A stretch of DNA of 28,770 nucleotides from Candidatus Saccharibacteria bacterium UBA4727. GTDB taxonomy: Bacteria; Patescibacteriota; Saccharimonadia; Saccharimonadales; Saccharimonadaceae. Positions 1 to 8,236 of the stretch are shown here, piece after piece; positions within the stretch are counted from its first letter, which is position 1; every line of letters starts with the position of its first letter. Both the position numbers and the translations under genes were made by a program. The notes beneath the pieces are model-generated. The model worked only from the letters and a program-made list of their open reading frames with translations, was not told the DNA's origin and did no database searches. The DNA lies in NCBI GenBank assembly GCA_002404195.1, contig DHJF01000005.1, positions 2,572-31,341 on the forward strand, written 5' to 3'.

Positions 1-274
1 CCTCATTATCCTTAATCACATAGGCTACCCCACTAAATATAGATTGTCGGGGTCGATTCAAAGAAAACTGATTGGCGAGTTTATCGAGAGCTGCTGTCGA
101 AGCTTCCTCATCTTCGTCTTCATTTGACGGCTCGCCCGTTTCTTTATCGGCATCGGTTTCAATCCGCTTCACTTGCCGAATAAGCTCTGGGAAGTAGTGA
201 CGCGCGAGGGCGTCAGAGTAGATAGAATTGGTGGACGACTTATCTGACTGTGGAACTTGCTCGGGCTGGTTCAT
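1..274 (-). CDS. N-terminal part of an unknown acidic protein (runs off window)
   Basis: An open frame of 91 codons runs from the ATG at 274 to the window edge, so only the N-terminus is visible. It begins MNQPEQVPQSDKSS and has a low-complexity acidic stretch (EDEDEEAS) near residue 55. No membrane segment or catalytic motif is visible in this part. A GACAAT box ending 8 bases before the ATG and no Shine-Dalgarno sequence fit the leaderless start type seen elsewhere in the window. It lies downstream of the prepilin gene on the same strand, but with its own promoter-like box. I do not recognise the family and propose no function. Confidence 0.6.
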   Translation of the reverse strand, partial: MNQPEQVPQSDKSSTNSIYSDALARHYFPELIRQVKRIETDADKETGEPSNEDEDEEASTAALDKLANQFSLNRPRQSIFSGVAYVIKDNE

Positions 275-282
275 ACCACTGC

Positions 283-288
283 ATTGTC
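283..288 (-). promoter_or_regulatory. -10-like box of the 274 gene
   Basis: GACAAT on the minus strand, 8 bases before the ATG at 274. It is a weaker member of the leaderless promoter set in this window. Confidence 0.35.
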
Positions 289-345
289 TAATATCTTTGG
301 ACGGTTTGCAAGCATAGCCTGTTCATCGTCAACATCGTACGTGAC

Positions 346-908
346 TTACCACCAACCAGTGGCTGGATTTGAATGAAAACCCCAGCCGAGGTTATCGTAG
401 CCACTGCCGGTCATTCGGTCGGGATTTGAGCTGGCATTCTCAGCCGAGTTAAGTCCTGTATTCACAAAACGAATGAGTTCATATTGATCGGTACCTGGGT
501 TATTTCCGTCGGCTGTGCGGGATTGATACAGATACGAATTTGCCGGTGGCAGCGAGCGGTCGAGTGTTGGCAGGCGGGAGCTATACTTCGGTACTATACC
601 AGGGATAAACGAATCACCCTGCCCTTGATCGTAGCCACACCAGCCACTCACATAATTACTTTCACCGGACGTATTGACGCAGTTCGCACTATCTGGGTAC
701 TTATTCTTATCCACCCGATACAATTCAAGCAGCTTGCGAATTGACATCAGATCTTGACGCATGTCCGCATACTGGGCACGTGCTGCCACGCCATTATACG
801 CAACAATAACAATTGCCGCGAGAATGCCGATGCAACAATAACAATCAAAAGTTCAACAATCGTAAAGCCGTGTATTTCAATACGTTGTCGTCCATGAGGA
901 TGCTTCAT
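346..908 (-). pseudogene. Type IV prepilin-like gene with a 1-base frameshift in the N-terminal helix
   Basis: The ATG at 908 encodes MKHPHGRQRIEIHG followed by FTIVELLIVIV, a classical prepilin cleavage site (G14^F15) with Glu at mature position 5. Near 829-833 the frame shifts: one base is missing, and only adding a base restores the expected pattern VIGILAAIVIVAYNGVAARAQ and joins it to the long C-terminal frame ending at 346. The repaired protein would be about 187 aa, with a pilin-like globular domain containing a Cys pair (SANCVNT and SGWCGYD) and ending NPATGWW. The hydrophobic helix is encoded by a 14-base direct repeat, gcaacaataacaat on the + strand (800-813 and 832-845), spaced 32 instead of the in-frame 33. 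A TACACT box lies 6 bases before the ATG. It may be a true lesion, a phase-variable slip or a base-calling error. Confidence 0.75.
800..845. repeat. 14-bp direct repeat spanning the prepilin frameshift
   Basis: gcaacaataacaat occurs at 800-813 and 832-845 on the + strand, both encoding an IVIV segment of the pilin helix. The 32-base period differs by one from a codon multiple, and the frameshift lies between the two copies. Confidence 0.8.
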
Positions 909-914
909 GCCAAT

Positions 915-920
915 AGTGTA
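915..920 (-). promoter_or_regulatory. -10 box of prepilin gene, leaderless type
   Basis: TACACT on the minus strand ends 6 bases before the ATG at 908, with no Shine-Dalgarno sequence. It supports 908 as the start of the frameshifted gene. Confidence 0.5.
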
Positions 921-950
921 CTCTTATTTAGACATAAGCTATATAAAAAT

Positions 951-2231
951 CTACAGAACGTCGTCGCCTAAGCCGTCACCGAGCTCGAGGCCTTTGATTT
1001 TCGGCATGCTCGCCTGACCGATATAGCCCTGCATACTACCAACAATACTGGCAGTGTTCATGAAGAGTTTTTGCGCTTGTTTTTCGCGTTGCGCCCACAG
1101 TTTTTCATAGGCCACGCGCTCTTTCACCACTTGCAGTGTCATTTCTTGGTAGGTCTCAACCATACTCTCAACCTGTTGGGCGAACTCGTGACTGGTCACA
1201 AAGCTGTAGAGCGACGAGGCTTTGTCGCCTTGGTTAGCAGCCAATGCTTTTTGGCGGCCAACATCCAGTAAGCCTTTGCGCAACAGTGTCGCCAGTACAA
1301 TCGCCAGCTTTGGTTTTACTGCCCAGACACCGTCAACATGCCCCATATCGCCGTCAACCTGCTTTGGCAGGATTTCGCTAATAATCACCGGGACATTCGC
1401 CTTGGCGTTACGTAGATCAGTCTTCAGCTTTGGAATCCAATCGGCTACCCAGTTTTTGGTGCGCTTAATTTCCCACAAGATAACGCCGCACTCAATACCA
1501 CTTTGACTTTTGACCACCTGACTAATATCTGCGCCGTTCACGCCCTTTGCAACAGGAATAATGTCGTCATCGCGAAAGGCATGCGCCAGTGCTTCCTCAA
1601 GGTCCAGTTCCAATATTTCGCCTTGCATTTGCTGCGAACCTTGGTTTAATTTACGTTGCATTTCATCAAGTTGTTTTTTAGCCGTTTCAAGCTGACTATC
1701 TTTTTCAGCCAGTTTCAGACGTTGCTTTTCAGTAGCAGATTTTTCAGCTTCTTCACGAATCTTATCTTCGTCCTGTGCCAGTTTCTTTTGCGCGTCGAGC
1801 TCGGCATTGGCGCGTGCCTGTTTTTCTTCGCGTAGCAGCTTAATCATCTCAGCTTGTTCTTCGCGCAGCTTTTTACTGTCTTCTTTGGCCGCCTCGGCAT
1901 CATCTTTGAGCGTTTTAATGAGTGACTCTTGCTCGGCGCTGGCTTTTTTCTGACCAGACAGCAGCTCTTGCTCAAGTTTACGTCGCGCCAGCGCCAGATC
2001 ATCAGCCGCTTGCTGCTGTAATAGTTCCTTTTCACCGGCCAGTTGCTTAGCAGCGCGCAGGGTGGCCGCCTCGCGTTCACGAGCTGCCGTTTGTTCAGCC
2101 TCGGCCCGAACTTTTGCCAGTTCAATCTCGTGCTTTTTGTGCTCGGCCGCAATCACCTGCGCCTCAATCTGCCCGCCCAATGCTTTATCAATTTCTATCT
2201 CAGTTTGGCAGTTGGGACACGTAATATTCAT
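951..2231 (-). CDS. DUF2130 family coiled-coil protein
   Basis: The 426-aa protein starts with a half zinc-knuckle-like motif (MNITCPNCQTEIEID). A very long charged coiled coil follows, about residues 30-240, rich in Glu, Lys, Ala and Gln. The C-terminal DUF2130 domain (about 245-400) contains the family signature GVILWEIKRTKNW and, later, VDGVWAV. The E-x-K pattern resembles nuclease-fold motifs, but that link is my inference and the family has no established function that I can name. The start at 2231 is chosen over upstream in-frame codons because TATTAT ends 6 bases before it, AGAGGT lies directly in front, and the CPNC motif begins here. It is divergent from kup with 55 bases between the starts. 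Confidence 0.85.
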   Translation of the reverse strand: MNITCPNCQTEIEIDKALGGQIEAQVIAAEHKKHEIELAKVRAEAEQTAAREREAATLRAAKQLAGEKELLQQQAADDLALARRKLEQELLSGQKKASAEQESLIKTLKDDAEAAKEDSKKLREEQAEMIKLLREEKQARANAELDAQKKLAQDEDKIREEAEKSATEKQRLKLAEKDSQLETAKKQLDEMQRKLNQGSQQMQGEILELDLEEALAHAFRDDDIIPVAKGVNGADISQVVKSQSGIECGVILWEIKRTKNWVADWIPKLKTDLRNAKANVPVIISEILPKQVDGDMGHVDGVWAVKPKLAIVLATLLRKGLLDVGRQKALAANQGDKASSLYSFVTSHEFAQQVESMVETYQEMTLQVVKERVAYEKLWAQREKQAQKLFMNTASIVGSMQGYIGQASMPKIKGLELGDGLGDDVL

Positions 2232-2237
2232 ACCTCT

Positions 2238-2243
2238 ATAATA
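2238..2243 (-). promoter_or_regulatory. -10 box of DUF2130 gene
   Basis: TATTAT on the minus strand ends 6 bases before the ATG at 2231. The six bases between are AGAGGT, which also resembles a Shine-Dalgarno sequence, so the mode of initiation is ambiguous here. Confidence 0.45.
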
Positions 2244-2273
2244 GCAGCTATTTCCATGCACCCTGCGATTCGT

Positions 2274-2279
2274 TATACT
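2274..2279 (+). promoter_or_regulatory. -10 box of kup, leaderless type
   Basis: TATACT ends 7 bases before the kup ATG. No Shine-Dalgarno sequence fits between them. Confidence 0.55.
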
Positions 2280-2286
2280 AGCCACA

Positions 2287-4179
2287 ATGAGCAACATAAA
2301 AAAGGGTACGATTGGGCTGGCTATTGGTGCCCTAGGGGTTGTTTTTGGTGATATCGGCACCAGCCCGCTCTATGCGCTGAACGTTGTTTTTAGTAAATCA
2401 GGTTTGCACCTTGCTATTAACCAAACTAATATCTTTGGTGTCATATCACTCATTATTTGGTCGGTCGCTATTGTGGTATCTATCAAATATATCGGCTTTA
2501 TTATGCGCGCCGACAATGGCGGTGAGGGTGGTATTATGGCGCTTATCACCCAAATTAAGAGTAGTCAGCTGATTGTAAAATATCGGTGGCATTTTATTAT
2601 GCTTGGATTGGTGGGCGTAGCACTTTTTTACGGCGACAGCACTATCACGCCGGCTATATCTGTTTTGTCGGCCGTCGAAGGCTTAAAGATTGTTGCTCCC
2701 CACCTGTCCGAATGGGTTATTCTTATCGCGCTCGTTATCCTATCGTCACTTTTCGCTATACAACGGTTCGGCACCAAGTTTATTGGGCAGTTATTCGGCC
2801 CAGTTATGCTCATATGGTTTGTCGTTATTGCCATTGGTGGTACTTCGCAAGTTTGGCAGCACCCCGACATTTTAATCGCACTTTCGCCGCTAACGGCATT
2901 GCAGTTTTTTGCCACAAATCCATTACAAGCATTCATCGCTATGAGCGCCGTAGTGTTGGCTATTACAGGAGCCGAGGCGCTCTACGCCGACATGGGTCAT
3001 TTCGGTCGGCCGTCAATTGCCAGAGCGTGGTTTTTTGTGGCATTTCCAGCGCTGATACTTTGTTACATGGGTGAAGGCGCACTACTCCTTCATAGTGGTA
3101 CTGGCATGAGCAGTCCACTATTTTCACTTTTCCCAGCCGAGCTACAACTCCCAATTGTTATTCTCGCGACTGCCGCCACCGTCATCGCGTCGCAGTCAGT
3201 GATTTCTGGCGCCTTTTCACTCACCAAACAAGCCGTGCAGCTTAACTTTTTACCAAAAATGCTAATTCGTCATACCTCAACGAAAAAAGACGGTCAGGTT
3301 TACGTACCATTCGTGAATATAGCTATGTTCATAACAGTCGTGGTGCTCATCTTACTATTTGGTTCGTCCGCAAACCTCGCGAACGCATACGGTGTCGCCG
3401 TTAGTGGTACGCTCGCCATCAGTACTATTTTATACCTGGTTGTGATGCGTAGCCTTTGGCGGCGACCACGTTGGCAGATTGCGCTGGCGATGTTGGTATT
3501 TATTCCCCTCGACCTGCTTTTTGTCACGTCAAACATCCCCAAGATATTTGACGGTGGCTGGTTTCCGCTGCTGATTGGCAGTTTCCTTCTCCTACTCATC
3601 ACCACCTGGCTCAAAGGCCAGCGAATTATTTCAGCTGAACGTCACGCGCTCGAAGGCACGTTACGACACTTCATCGATACAATTCACCAGCAGCAACCAC
3701 CCGTGACACGCATACCAGGTACCGCTATTTACATTAGTCACCACGCTGGCATGGCGCCACTGGCGCTACACGCCACATTTGACGACCTGCATGAGTTACA
3801 CGAAAGAGTCATTATCGTATCCGTTCAGTCAACGACTGCAGCGCATATTCCAAACAACGAACGAGCTGTTATCGACGATCTAGGCGACGACACTGATGGT
3901 ATTTCACGCGTTAATTTGTCGTTTGGCTTCCACGACATTATGAACGTTCCAGAAGTCTTAAAATCCATCCGCAAACTCAGCCCCGAACTTGGTTTTGATC
4001 CCGAAAAAGCATCTTATTTCGTTTCGCTTAGTAAGGTTATACTCTCGAGGCGTCACGGCATGAGCCTGTGGCGAAAATCGCTCTACATAGCCATGGACCG
4101 TAACGCCCTTAGTATCAGCGACTATTATAGATTACCCGTCGAACGTACGGTCGAAATGCGCTCACTGATTAAGCTATAG
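2287..4179 (+). CDS. kup: Kup/TrkD-type potassium uptake permease
   Basis: A 630-aa inner-membrane protein close to the usual Kup length (E. coli Kup is 622 aa). It imports K+, probably with protons, as a single polypeptide. The N-terminus carries the family hallmark GVVFGDIGTSPLYAL in the first membrane segment, followed by RADNGGEGGIMAL and FYGDSTITPAISVLSAVEG. About twelve hydrophobic segments span residues 8-440, and a soluble C-terminal domain of roughly 190 residues ends VEMRSLIKL. The ATG follows a TATACT box by 7 bases, so the transcript is probably leaderless. It is divergent from the DUF2130 gene and monocistronic as far as can be seen. All key motifs appear intact. Confidence 0.95.
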   Translation: MSNIKKGTIGLAIGALGVVFGDIGTSPLYALNVVFSKSGLHLAINQTNIFGVISLIIWSVAIVVSIKYIGFIMRADNGGEGGIMALITQIKSSQLIVKYRWHFIMLGLVGVALFYGDSTITPAISVLSAVEGLKIVAPHLSEWVILIALVILSSLFAIQRFGTKFIGQLFGPVMLIWFVVIAIGGTSQVWQHPDILIALSPLTALQFFATNPLQAFIAMSAVVLAITGAEALYADMGHFGRPSIARAWFFVAFPALILCYMGEGALLLHSGTGMSSPLFSLFPAELQLPIVILATAATVIASQSVISGAFSLTKQAVQLNFLPKMLIRHTSTKKDGQVYVPFVNIAMFITVVVLILLFGSSANLANAYGVAVSGTLAISTILYLVVMRSLWRRPRWQIALAMLVFIPLDLLFVTSNIPKIFDGGWFPLLIGSFLLLLITTWLKGQRIISAERHALEGTLRHFIDTIHQQQPPVTRIPGTAIYISHHAGMAPLALHATFDDLHELHERVIIVSVQSTTAAHIPNNERAVIDDLGDDTDGISRVNLSFGFHDIMNVPEVLKSIRKLSPELGFDPEKASYFVSLSKVILSRRHGMSLWRKSLYIAMDRNALSISDYYRLPVERTVEMRSLIKL

Positions 4180-4214
4180 AATGTCATCCTCTTGTGGCTT
4201 TGCTATATATACTA

Positions 4215-4220
4215 TATAAT
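4215..4220 (+). promoter_or_regulatory. -10 box of VOC gene, leaderless type
   Basis: A perfect TATAAT ends 8 bases before the ATG at 4229. No Shine-Dalgarno sequence is present. Confidence 0.6.
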
Positions 4221-4228
4221 GTATAGTA

Positions 4229-5071
4229 ATGAAACAGTCAGCCCTCACAGAATCACTCGCTATCAATCCGTCGCAATTAGCCGTTGCCGACCTTCAGTTA
4301 ATGACAGATTTTTACCACAAGCAGGTCGGACTTGATATCCTCACGACAACAAAAGGCACAACGCTTCTGGGCCACAATAATACTGGCTCGATCGAACTCA
4401 TCGCCAAGCCAAAGCTTGCGCACGCCGGACCACGCGAAGCTGGCCTATTTCATAACGCCATTCTGTTTGAATCTCGCGGAGCTTTGTCGCGCGCTGCCGG
4501 CACGGTTATCACCCAAGCACCGCAACTCTTCAGCGGTACCGGCGACCACCTCGTCAGTGAGGCGTTTTACTTCAACGACCCAGAAAATAACGGCCTCGAA
4601 CTGTATTTCGACCGCCCAGCAGATACCTGGACTTGGCACAACGGCCAGATCGCCATGGATACCCTCTATATCGACCCTGTCAATTACATCAACAGCAACG
4701 CCAGCGAGCGCGCCAGTGAGGGCACCAAGCTTGGCCACGTCCACCTGCGTGTGGGTGATATTACTAAGGCTCGACAGTTTTATGTCAATCTATTACAATT
4801 CAACATCACCACCAGCATGCCCGGCGCGCTGTTCGTGTCTGTCGCCGGCTACCATCATCACCTCGCCCTGAATACCTGGCTCAGCGAAGGTGCTGGCGTC
4901 CGCCAACCAACCCTTGGTTTGTCGCGCGTCTCAATCACCCTGCAAACGCAGCAAGACATCTCTCACTTGGCGACTCGCCTCGAGCAAGCCAAGTATCCGT
5001 TCGAGCTCACTGGGGACGGCATCACTGTGGCCGATCCGTGGAATAACATCCTCCATTTTACAGCGGACTAG
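4229..5071 (+). CDS. Two-domain VOC protein, catechol 2,3-dioxygenase (CatE/YwbC-like)
   Basis: A 280-aa protein built of two vicinal-oxygen-chelate modules, about residues 12-130 and 165-280, as in CatE-like extradiol dioxygenases of Bacillus. Visible features are QLAVADLQLMTDFYHKQVGL at the start of the first module, YFNDPENNGLELYFDRP in its end, and LGHVHLRVGDITKARQFYV opening the second. Candidate metal ligands are H170 or H172 in GHVHLRV, the histidines of AGYHHHLALN, and a Glu in the first module. The substrate cannot be told; a ring-cleaving role is family knowledge, not shown here. It ends in a hairpin shared with convergent pcm. Confidence 0.8.
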   Translation: MKQSALTESLAINPSQLAVADLQLMTDFYHKQVGLDILTTTKGTTLLGHNNTGSIELIAKPKLAHAGPREAGLFHNAILFESRGALSRAAGTVITQAPQLFSGTGDHLVSEAFYFNDPENNGLELYFDRPADTWTWHNGQIAMDTLYIDPVNYINSNASERASEGTKLGHVHLRVGDITKARQFYVNLLQFNITTSMPGALFVSVAGYHHHLALNTWLSEGAGVRQPTLGLSRVSITLQTQQDISHLATRLEQAKYPFELTGDGITVADPWNNILHFTAD

Positions 5072-5078
5072 CCGCTGT
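5060..5078. terminator. Hairpin between convergent VOC gene and pcm
   Basis: ACAGCGG and CCGCTGT form a perfect 7-bp stem around ACTAG and overlap the VOC stop codon and the pcm stop. No T-run follows on either strand, so termination is possible but not certain. Confidence 0.4.
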
Positions 5079-5653
5079 CATGACGGCACATCTTGAACCA
5101 GTGACACGAAGGCAAAACCAGAGTGGCGTTGTTGTGCCACCTTGCCATCATCTCCCTTTTTGACGACAACAATGTCGTAGCGGACAGGAATAACCAGCAC
5201 GCCGCCCGGTGCCAACTGTGCAATCAGCTCCGGTGGCAACATATCGGCACTAGCACTTACCAGAATCCGATCAAACGGCGCTTGTTTTGATAGTCCAAAT
5301 TTCTGACCGGCCTTGTAAAAGGTGGCATTCATAATACCTGCCGCACGACAATGGCCGCGGCCAAATCGCAACAATTCCGGTATGCGTTCGACAGCATACA
5401 CCCATCCATCCGACCCGACGAGATGAGCCAGTAGTGCCGTTGTCCAGCCCGACCCCGACCCTATGTCCAAAACCCTTTGATTAGGTTGAACGTCTAACCA
5501 ACGTAACATTTGCCGCACTGTCGACGGCTGGCTGTTCGTTTGGCCATAGCCAATTGGTAGCGGGCGGTCGTCACTTGCAAACCCCCGTACGCTAGCAGGC
5601 AAGAAATACTGCCGCGGAACTTCCTGAAACGCTTGATCGATCTTCGTAGTCAC
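5078..5653 (-). CDS. pcm: Protein-L-isoaspartate O-methyltransferase
   Basis: A 191-aa cytosolic enzyme that methylates isoaspartyl residues in damaged proteins using S-adenosylmethionine. Seen in the sequence: the family motif GYGQTNSQP at residues 35-43, SAM motif I VLDIGSGSG at 61-69, the acidic residue E89 in VYAVER, and APFDRILVSAS before a closing LAPGGVLVIPV segment. The length is slightly short for the family (about 200-215 aa). The start is a GTG (MTTKIDQAF), with GAGGT about ten bases upstream and a TATACT further up, so this gene has a leader. The stop is TGA, showing TGA acts as a stop in this genome. Confidence 0.92.
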   Translation of the reverse strand: MTTKIDQAFQEVPRQYFLPASVRGFASDDRPLPIGYGQTNSQPSTVRQMLRWLDVQPNQRVLDIGSGSGWTTALLAHLVGSDGWVYAVERIPELLRFGRGHCRAAGIMNATFYKAGQKFGLSKQAPFDRILVSASADMLPPELIAQLAPGGVLVIPVRYDIVVVKKGDDGKVAQQRHSGFAFVSLVQDVPS

Positions 5654-5702
5654 CAGGGTTACCTCTATCTCTTTTCAGTATACGCCTTCTCTACTAAGCC
5701 GT

Positions 5703-6584
5703 TCAGTCCACCCCGTCAACACGCGCCGCGACCGCTACCGGCACATCCCGATATAACGAACCTTCCGACACCTTACCGATCACCTCGTGGGCGCTGGTCA
5801 TCACGATATACGCCTGAGGGTCAATCGCACGAATGGCGGACTTCACTTTTTGCTCCTCTAGCCGTGTAATAACAATCAACATCATACCGTGCGGTTCGAG
5901 GTCACCTGGGTTACTTTCCTTAAAATAAGTGACTGGCTCTTTAATTAACTCATTAATCACCTTGCCGACAGCACGGACATGCATGCTCACCACCCAGACA
6001 CAGCGCGACTCATCGAGCCCTTCGACCGTGACGTCGAGCGCTTTGTGCACCACAAAGTAGGCGATGAGTGAATAGAGCGCCTGCTCCCAACCGAAGACAA
6101 AACCTGCCAGCGCGATAATGACACCGTTAATCGCCAAAATCGCCTCGCTGATCGAAAAGACGGTCGTGCGGTCGATTAAGACCGCGATCGTGTCCGCACC
6201 GTCAATGATACCCCCGTAGCGCACCACAATCCCCACGCCGACACCAACAACAATGCCACCAAATACTGCGGCGAGAATCGGTACGTCCGTAAAACCGTGT
6301 GGCACATGAATAAAGGTCAGGAGTGCCAGCATCATAATACCAAGCACTGAATAGCCCGCAAACGCCTTGCCAAACTTCTTATAACCAAGCCAGACAAACG
6401 GAATATTTAGCAGTATTAAGAAGATTCCGAGAGGCGCACCCGTCAGCTTTGCGGCGATAATAGACAAGCCCGTCACGCCACCGTCAATCATATGATTCGG
6501 CAACAAGAAAAACTGCAGACCGACTGCAGTAATAATAGCTCCGAGGAGAACCAGTATAATTCGTTTTGCGATGCCAGCCTGGAT
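5703..6584 (-). CDS. YitT family membrane protein with DUF2179 domain; start codon unusual
   Basis: The protein has five or six hydrophobic segments and a soluble C-terminal DUF2179 domain (about the last 85 residues, CVWVVSMHVRAVGKVI onward). This is the YitT/UPF0750 architecture; transport or sensing function is not established. The family's PNHxIDGGVTGLSII motif is intact. The first ATG or TTG in frame (TTG at 6506) would remove the first membrane helix. Upstream the frame stays open and reads SIQAGIAKRIILVLLGAIIT, typical YitT N-terminus, back to a TAA. No ATG, GTG or TTG lies in that part, but GAAAGGGG sits correctly before an ATC at 6584. I therefore draw the gene from 6584, with the start codon uncertain. 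The stop is TGA. Confidence 0.8.
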   Translation of the reverse strand: MQAGIAKRIILVLLGAIITAVGLQFFLLPNHMIDGGVTGLSIIAAKLTGAPLGIFLILLNIPFVWLGYKKFGKAFAGYSVLGIMMLALLTFIHVPHGFTDVPILAAVFGGIVVGVGVGIVVRYGGIIDGADTIAVLIDRTTVFSISEAILAINGVIIALAGFVFGWEQALYSLIAYFVVHKALDVTVEGLDESRCVWVVSMHVRAVGKVINELIKEPVTYFKESNPGDLEPHGMMLIVITRLEEQKVKSAIRAIDPQAYIVMTSAHEVIGKVSEGSLYRDVPVAVAARVDGVD

Positions 6585-6655
6585 AGAATTCCCCTTTCGT
6601 TTATAGTGTTATTGTAGCATATCCTCTATGACATGCTCTCATACAAACGTATCGG

Positions 6656-7513
6656 CTATACACCATCATAGTTCGTCCAGTCGGTGGCTAGGTCGAACCC
6701 ATACGGATGCCGCACCACAAAACCACCAGTGTCGTAGACTTTACCTGGCCCCATACTTGTGTCGACAACGGTACATCGTGGATAGGCGGCGAGATTGGCA
6801 GCAACCAACACATAGCCGTCTTGATCAACTTTGGCACCGTCGGAGCGAATGGTGTACGTGCTCGCTGCACCACAGCTTTGTATCGCCCTATTCATTGGTA
6901 AATCATAATACGTCTCTCGGTGAGCCACACCGTCACCATCGACATATACCTGCGCCCCCTTCGACCTTGTGAGTGCATTTGGCTTTGGCTGAAAAACGAC
7001 AATCTGCGGTACTTCCTGTTGCGCGCGCGACACAATCAGATCGGTGAGAGCGCCGTCAAGCGTCAGGCTTCCTTTCTGAAAGGTGGTCTTATCTTTACTA
7101 TCAAGCGCCTTTAGGCCCGCTTCTTTTAATATTTCGTTCGGTGACTGCAGCGACGTCATAACCGTTTGTCGCACAGCACCGTCCACCACGGCGACTGGTC
7201 GCGACCGATAGATAATAATATCGACATACGATTTAGTAAGACTTGTACCAATTGACGGGTCGATGATATCGTGCGAGTCAACAGTAATGCCGGCGAATTG
7301 TAATGCGCTCTGCACCGTACCAGCACGCGTCAAAACAACGTGCTCTAGCCCACGATCATAAAACGTCACTAATCGCTGCGGCTGTGTTGGCTCTGCCGCT
7401 CGCGTAAACCCGTACCACGCCGCCAGGAATACGAACATGACAATAGCCCCCAGTGCTAGTAGCTGTCTCGTTCGTTTCTGCTGTAATCGCTGTTTTTTTG
7501 ATAGTTTCTTCAT
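6656..7513 (-). CDS. Membrane-anchored DUF348/3D-domain cell-wall protein
   Basis: A 285-aa protein with a basic N-terminus (KKLSKKQRLQQKRTR) and one membrane anchor at about 18-37, so the rest is extracytoplasmic. Residues 47-165 contain two DUF348 (ubiquitin-like) repeats of the RpfB/YabE type, recognisable by RAGTVQSALQFAGITVDSHD. The C-terminus (about 198-285) is a 3D-type double-psi barrel: ETYYDLPMN, KVYDTGGF and GFDLATDW, giving the three family aspartates D261, D274 and D278. Related domains bind or cleave peptidoglycan, so a lytic transglycosylase-like role in wall turnover is likely but inferred. A TATACT box lies 17 bases upstream, giving a short leader without a clear Shine-Dalgarno sequence. 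Confidence 0.8.
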   Translation of the reverse strand: MKKLSKKQRLQQKRTRQLLALGAIVMFVFLAAWYGFTRAAEPTQPQRLVTFYDRGLEHVVLTRAGTVQSALQFAGITVDSHDIIDPSIGTSLTKSYVDIIIYRSRPVAVVDGAVRQTVMTSLQSPNEILKEAGLKALDSKDKTTFQKGSLTLDGALTDLIVSRAQQEVPQIVVFQPKPNALTRSKGAQVYVDGDGVAHRETYYDLPMNRAIQSCGAASTYTIRSDGAKVDQDGYVLVAANLAAYPRCTVVDTSMGPGKVYDTGGFVVRHPYGFDLATDWTNYDGV

Positions 7514-7530
7514 ACGATGAGTTTATTCAT

Positions 7531-7536
7531 AGTATA
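7531..7536 (-). promoter_or_regulatory. -10 box of 3D-domain gene
   Basis: TATACT on the minus strand lies 17 bases before the ATG at 7513, implying a leader of about 10 bases. Confidence 0.45.
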
Positions 7537-7561
7537 CGCTTTTGCTACGCGAGTATTCTAG

Positions 7562-8131
7562 AGGCAAACCCTCATTCAAAAAAATAAGCTGCTTGCGAAT
7601 CCTCTCAGTTACACCTCACTCATTACGACACGCACCACGCCGACAGACCTCACTATTTCACTCGAAGGTAGCCAAGATAATGACTATATGGCAGTTAACG
7701 CGGCGCTCGAAGCACTCGTGAAAGACTACGACGCACGTCTTTCTCACATGTTGATTTATCTGCTTGGTCGGTATAACAACGACCTCTATCGCCTGATTGA
7801 TAAGCCAGGCCCACAGTCTGCGCTGACACCAAACACCCGCTTCACTCGCATCGCCGGCACATACGACAAGCTAACCTGGCGCAGCGCGCAGTCGGATATC
7901 GAGGTACAATTAATGTTCAGTACGATGCACCGCGCAAAAGGCCTGACGGCAGATATAGCGATTATCCTGAATGTTAACGACAGCAGCTTTGGTATGCCAG
8001 CTAAGAAGCAGAGCGATCCGGTTCTCGGCCTTCTGTTGGCTCACCCAGATGCCTACCCATACGCAGAAGAGCGCCGTCTTTTTTATGTGGCACTGATCCG
8101 CAAGTCTGGACTTCCGTTCCGACCAAGTTGA
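7562..8131 (+). pseudogene. C-terminal remnant of a UvrD/HelD-type DNA helicase
   Basis: Only the last helicase subdomain survives. The open frame begins after a TAG at 7559 without a start codon. It contains QKNKLLANPLSY near its beginning, then FSTMHRAKGLTADIAIIL (helicase motif V region) and AEERRLFYVALIRKS (motif VI, normally YVALTRAKK). The ATPase motifs I-III are absent. Just past motif VI the frame is lost: another frame continues as SVPTKLTQLIGY, which resembles the usual tail, and then stops near 8180. This is a 5'-truncated and frameshifted gene, not a functional helicase. No promoter or Shine-Dalgarno sequence is evident at the internal ATG at 7688. Confidence 0.8.
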
Positions 8132-8236
8132 CTCAGCTCATTGGGTATACGAGTCTAGAACCTCTATGCGCTGTTAGTTGAGACAAATGAGACACCACAA
8201 ACATGTTTTAACCATAAACACACAGAAAAGCGCGCT

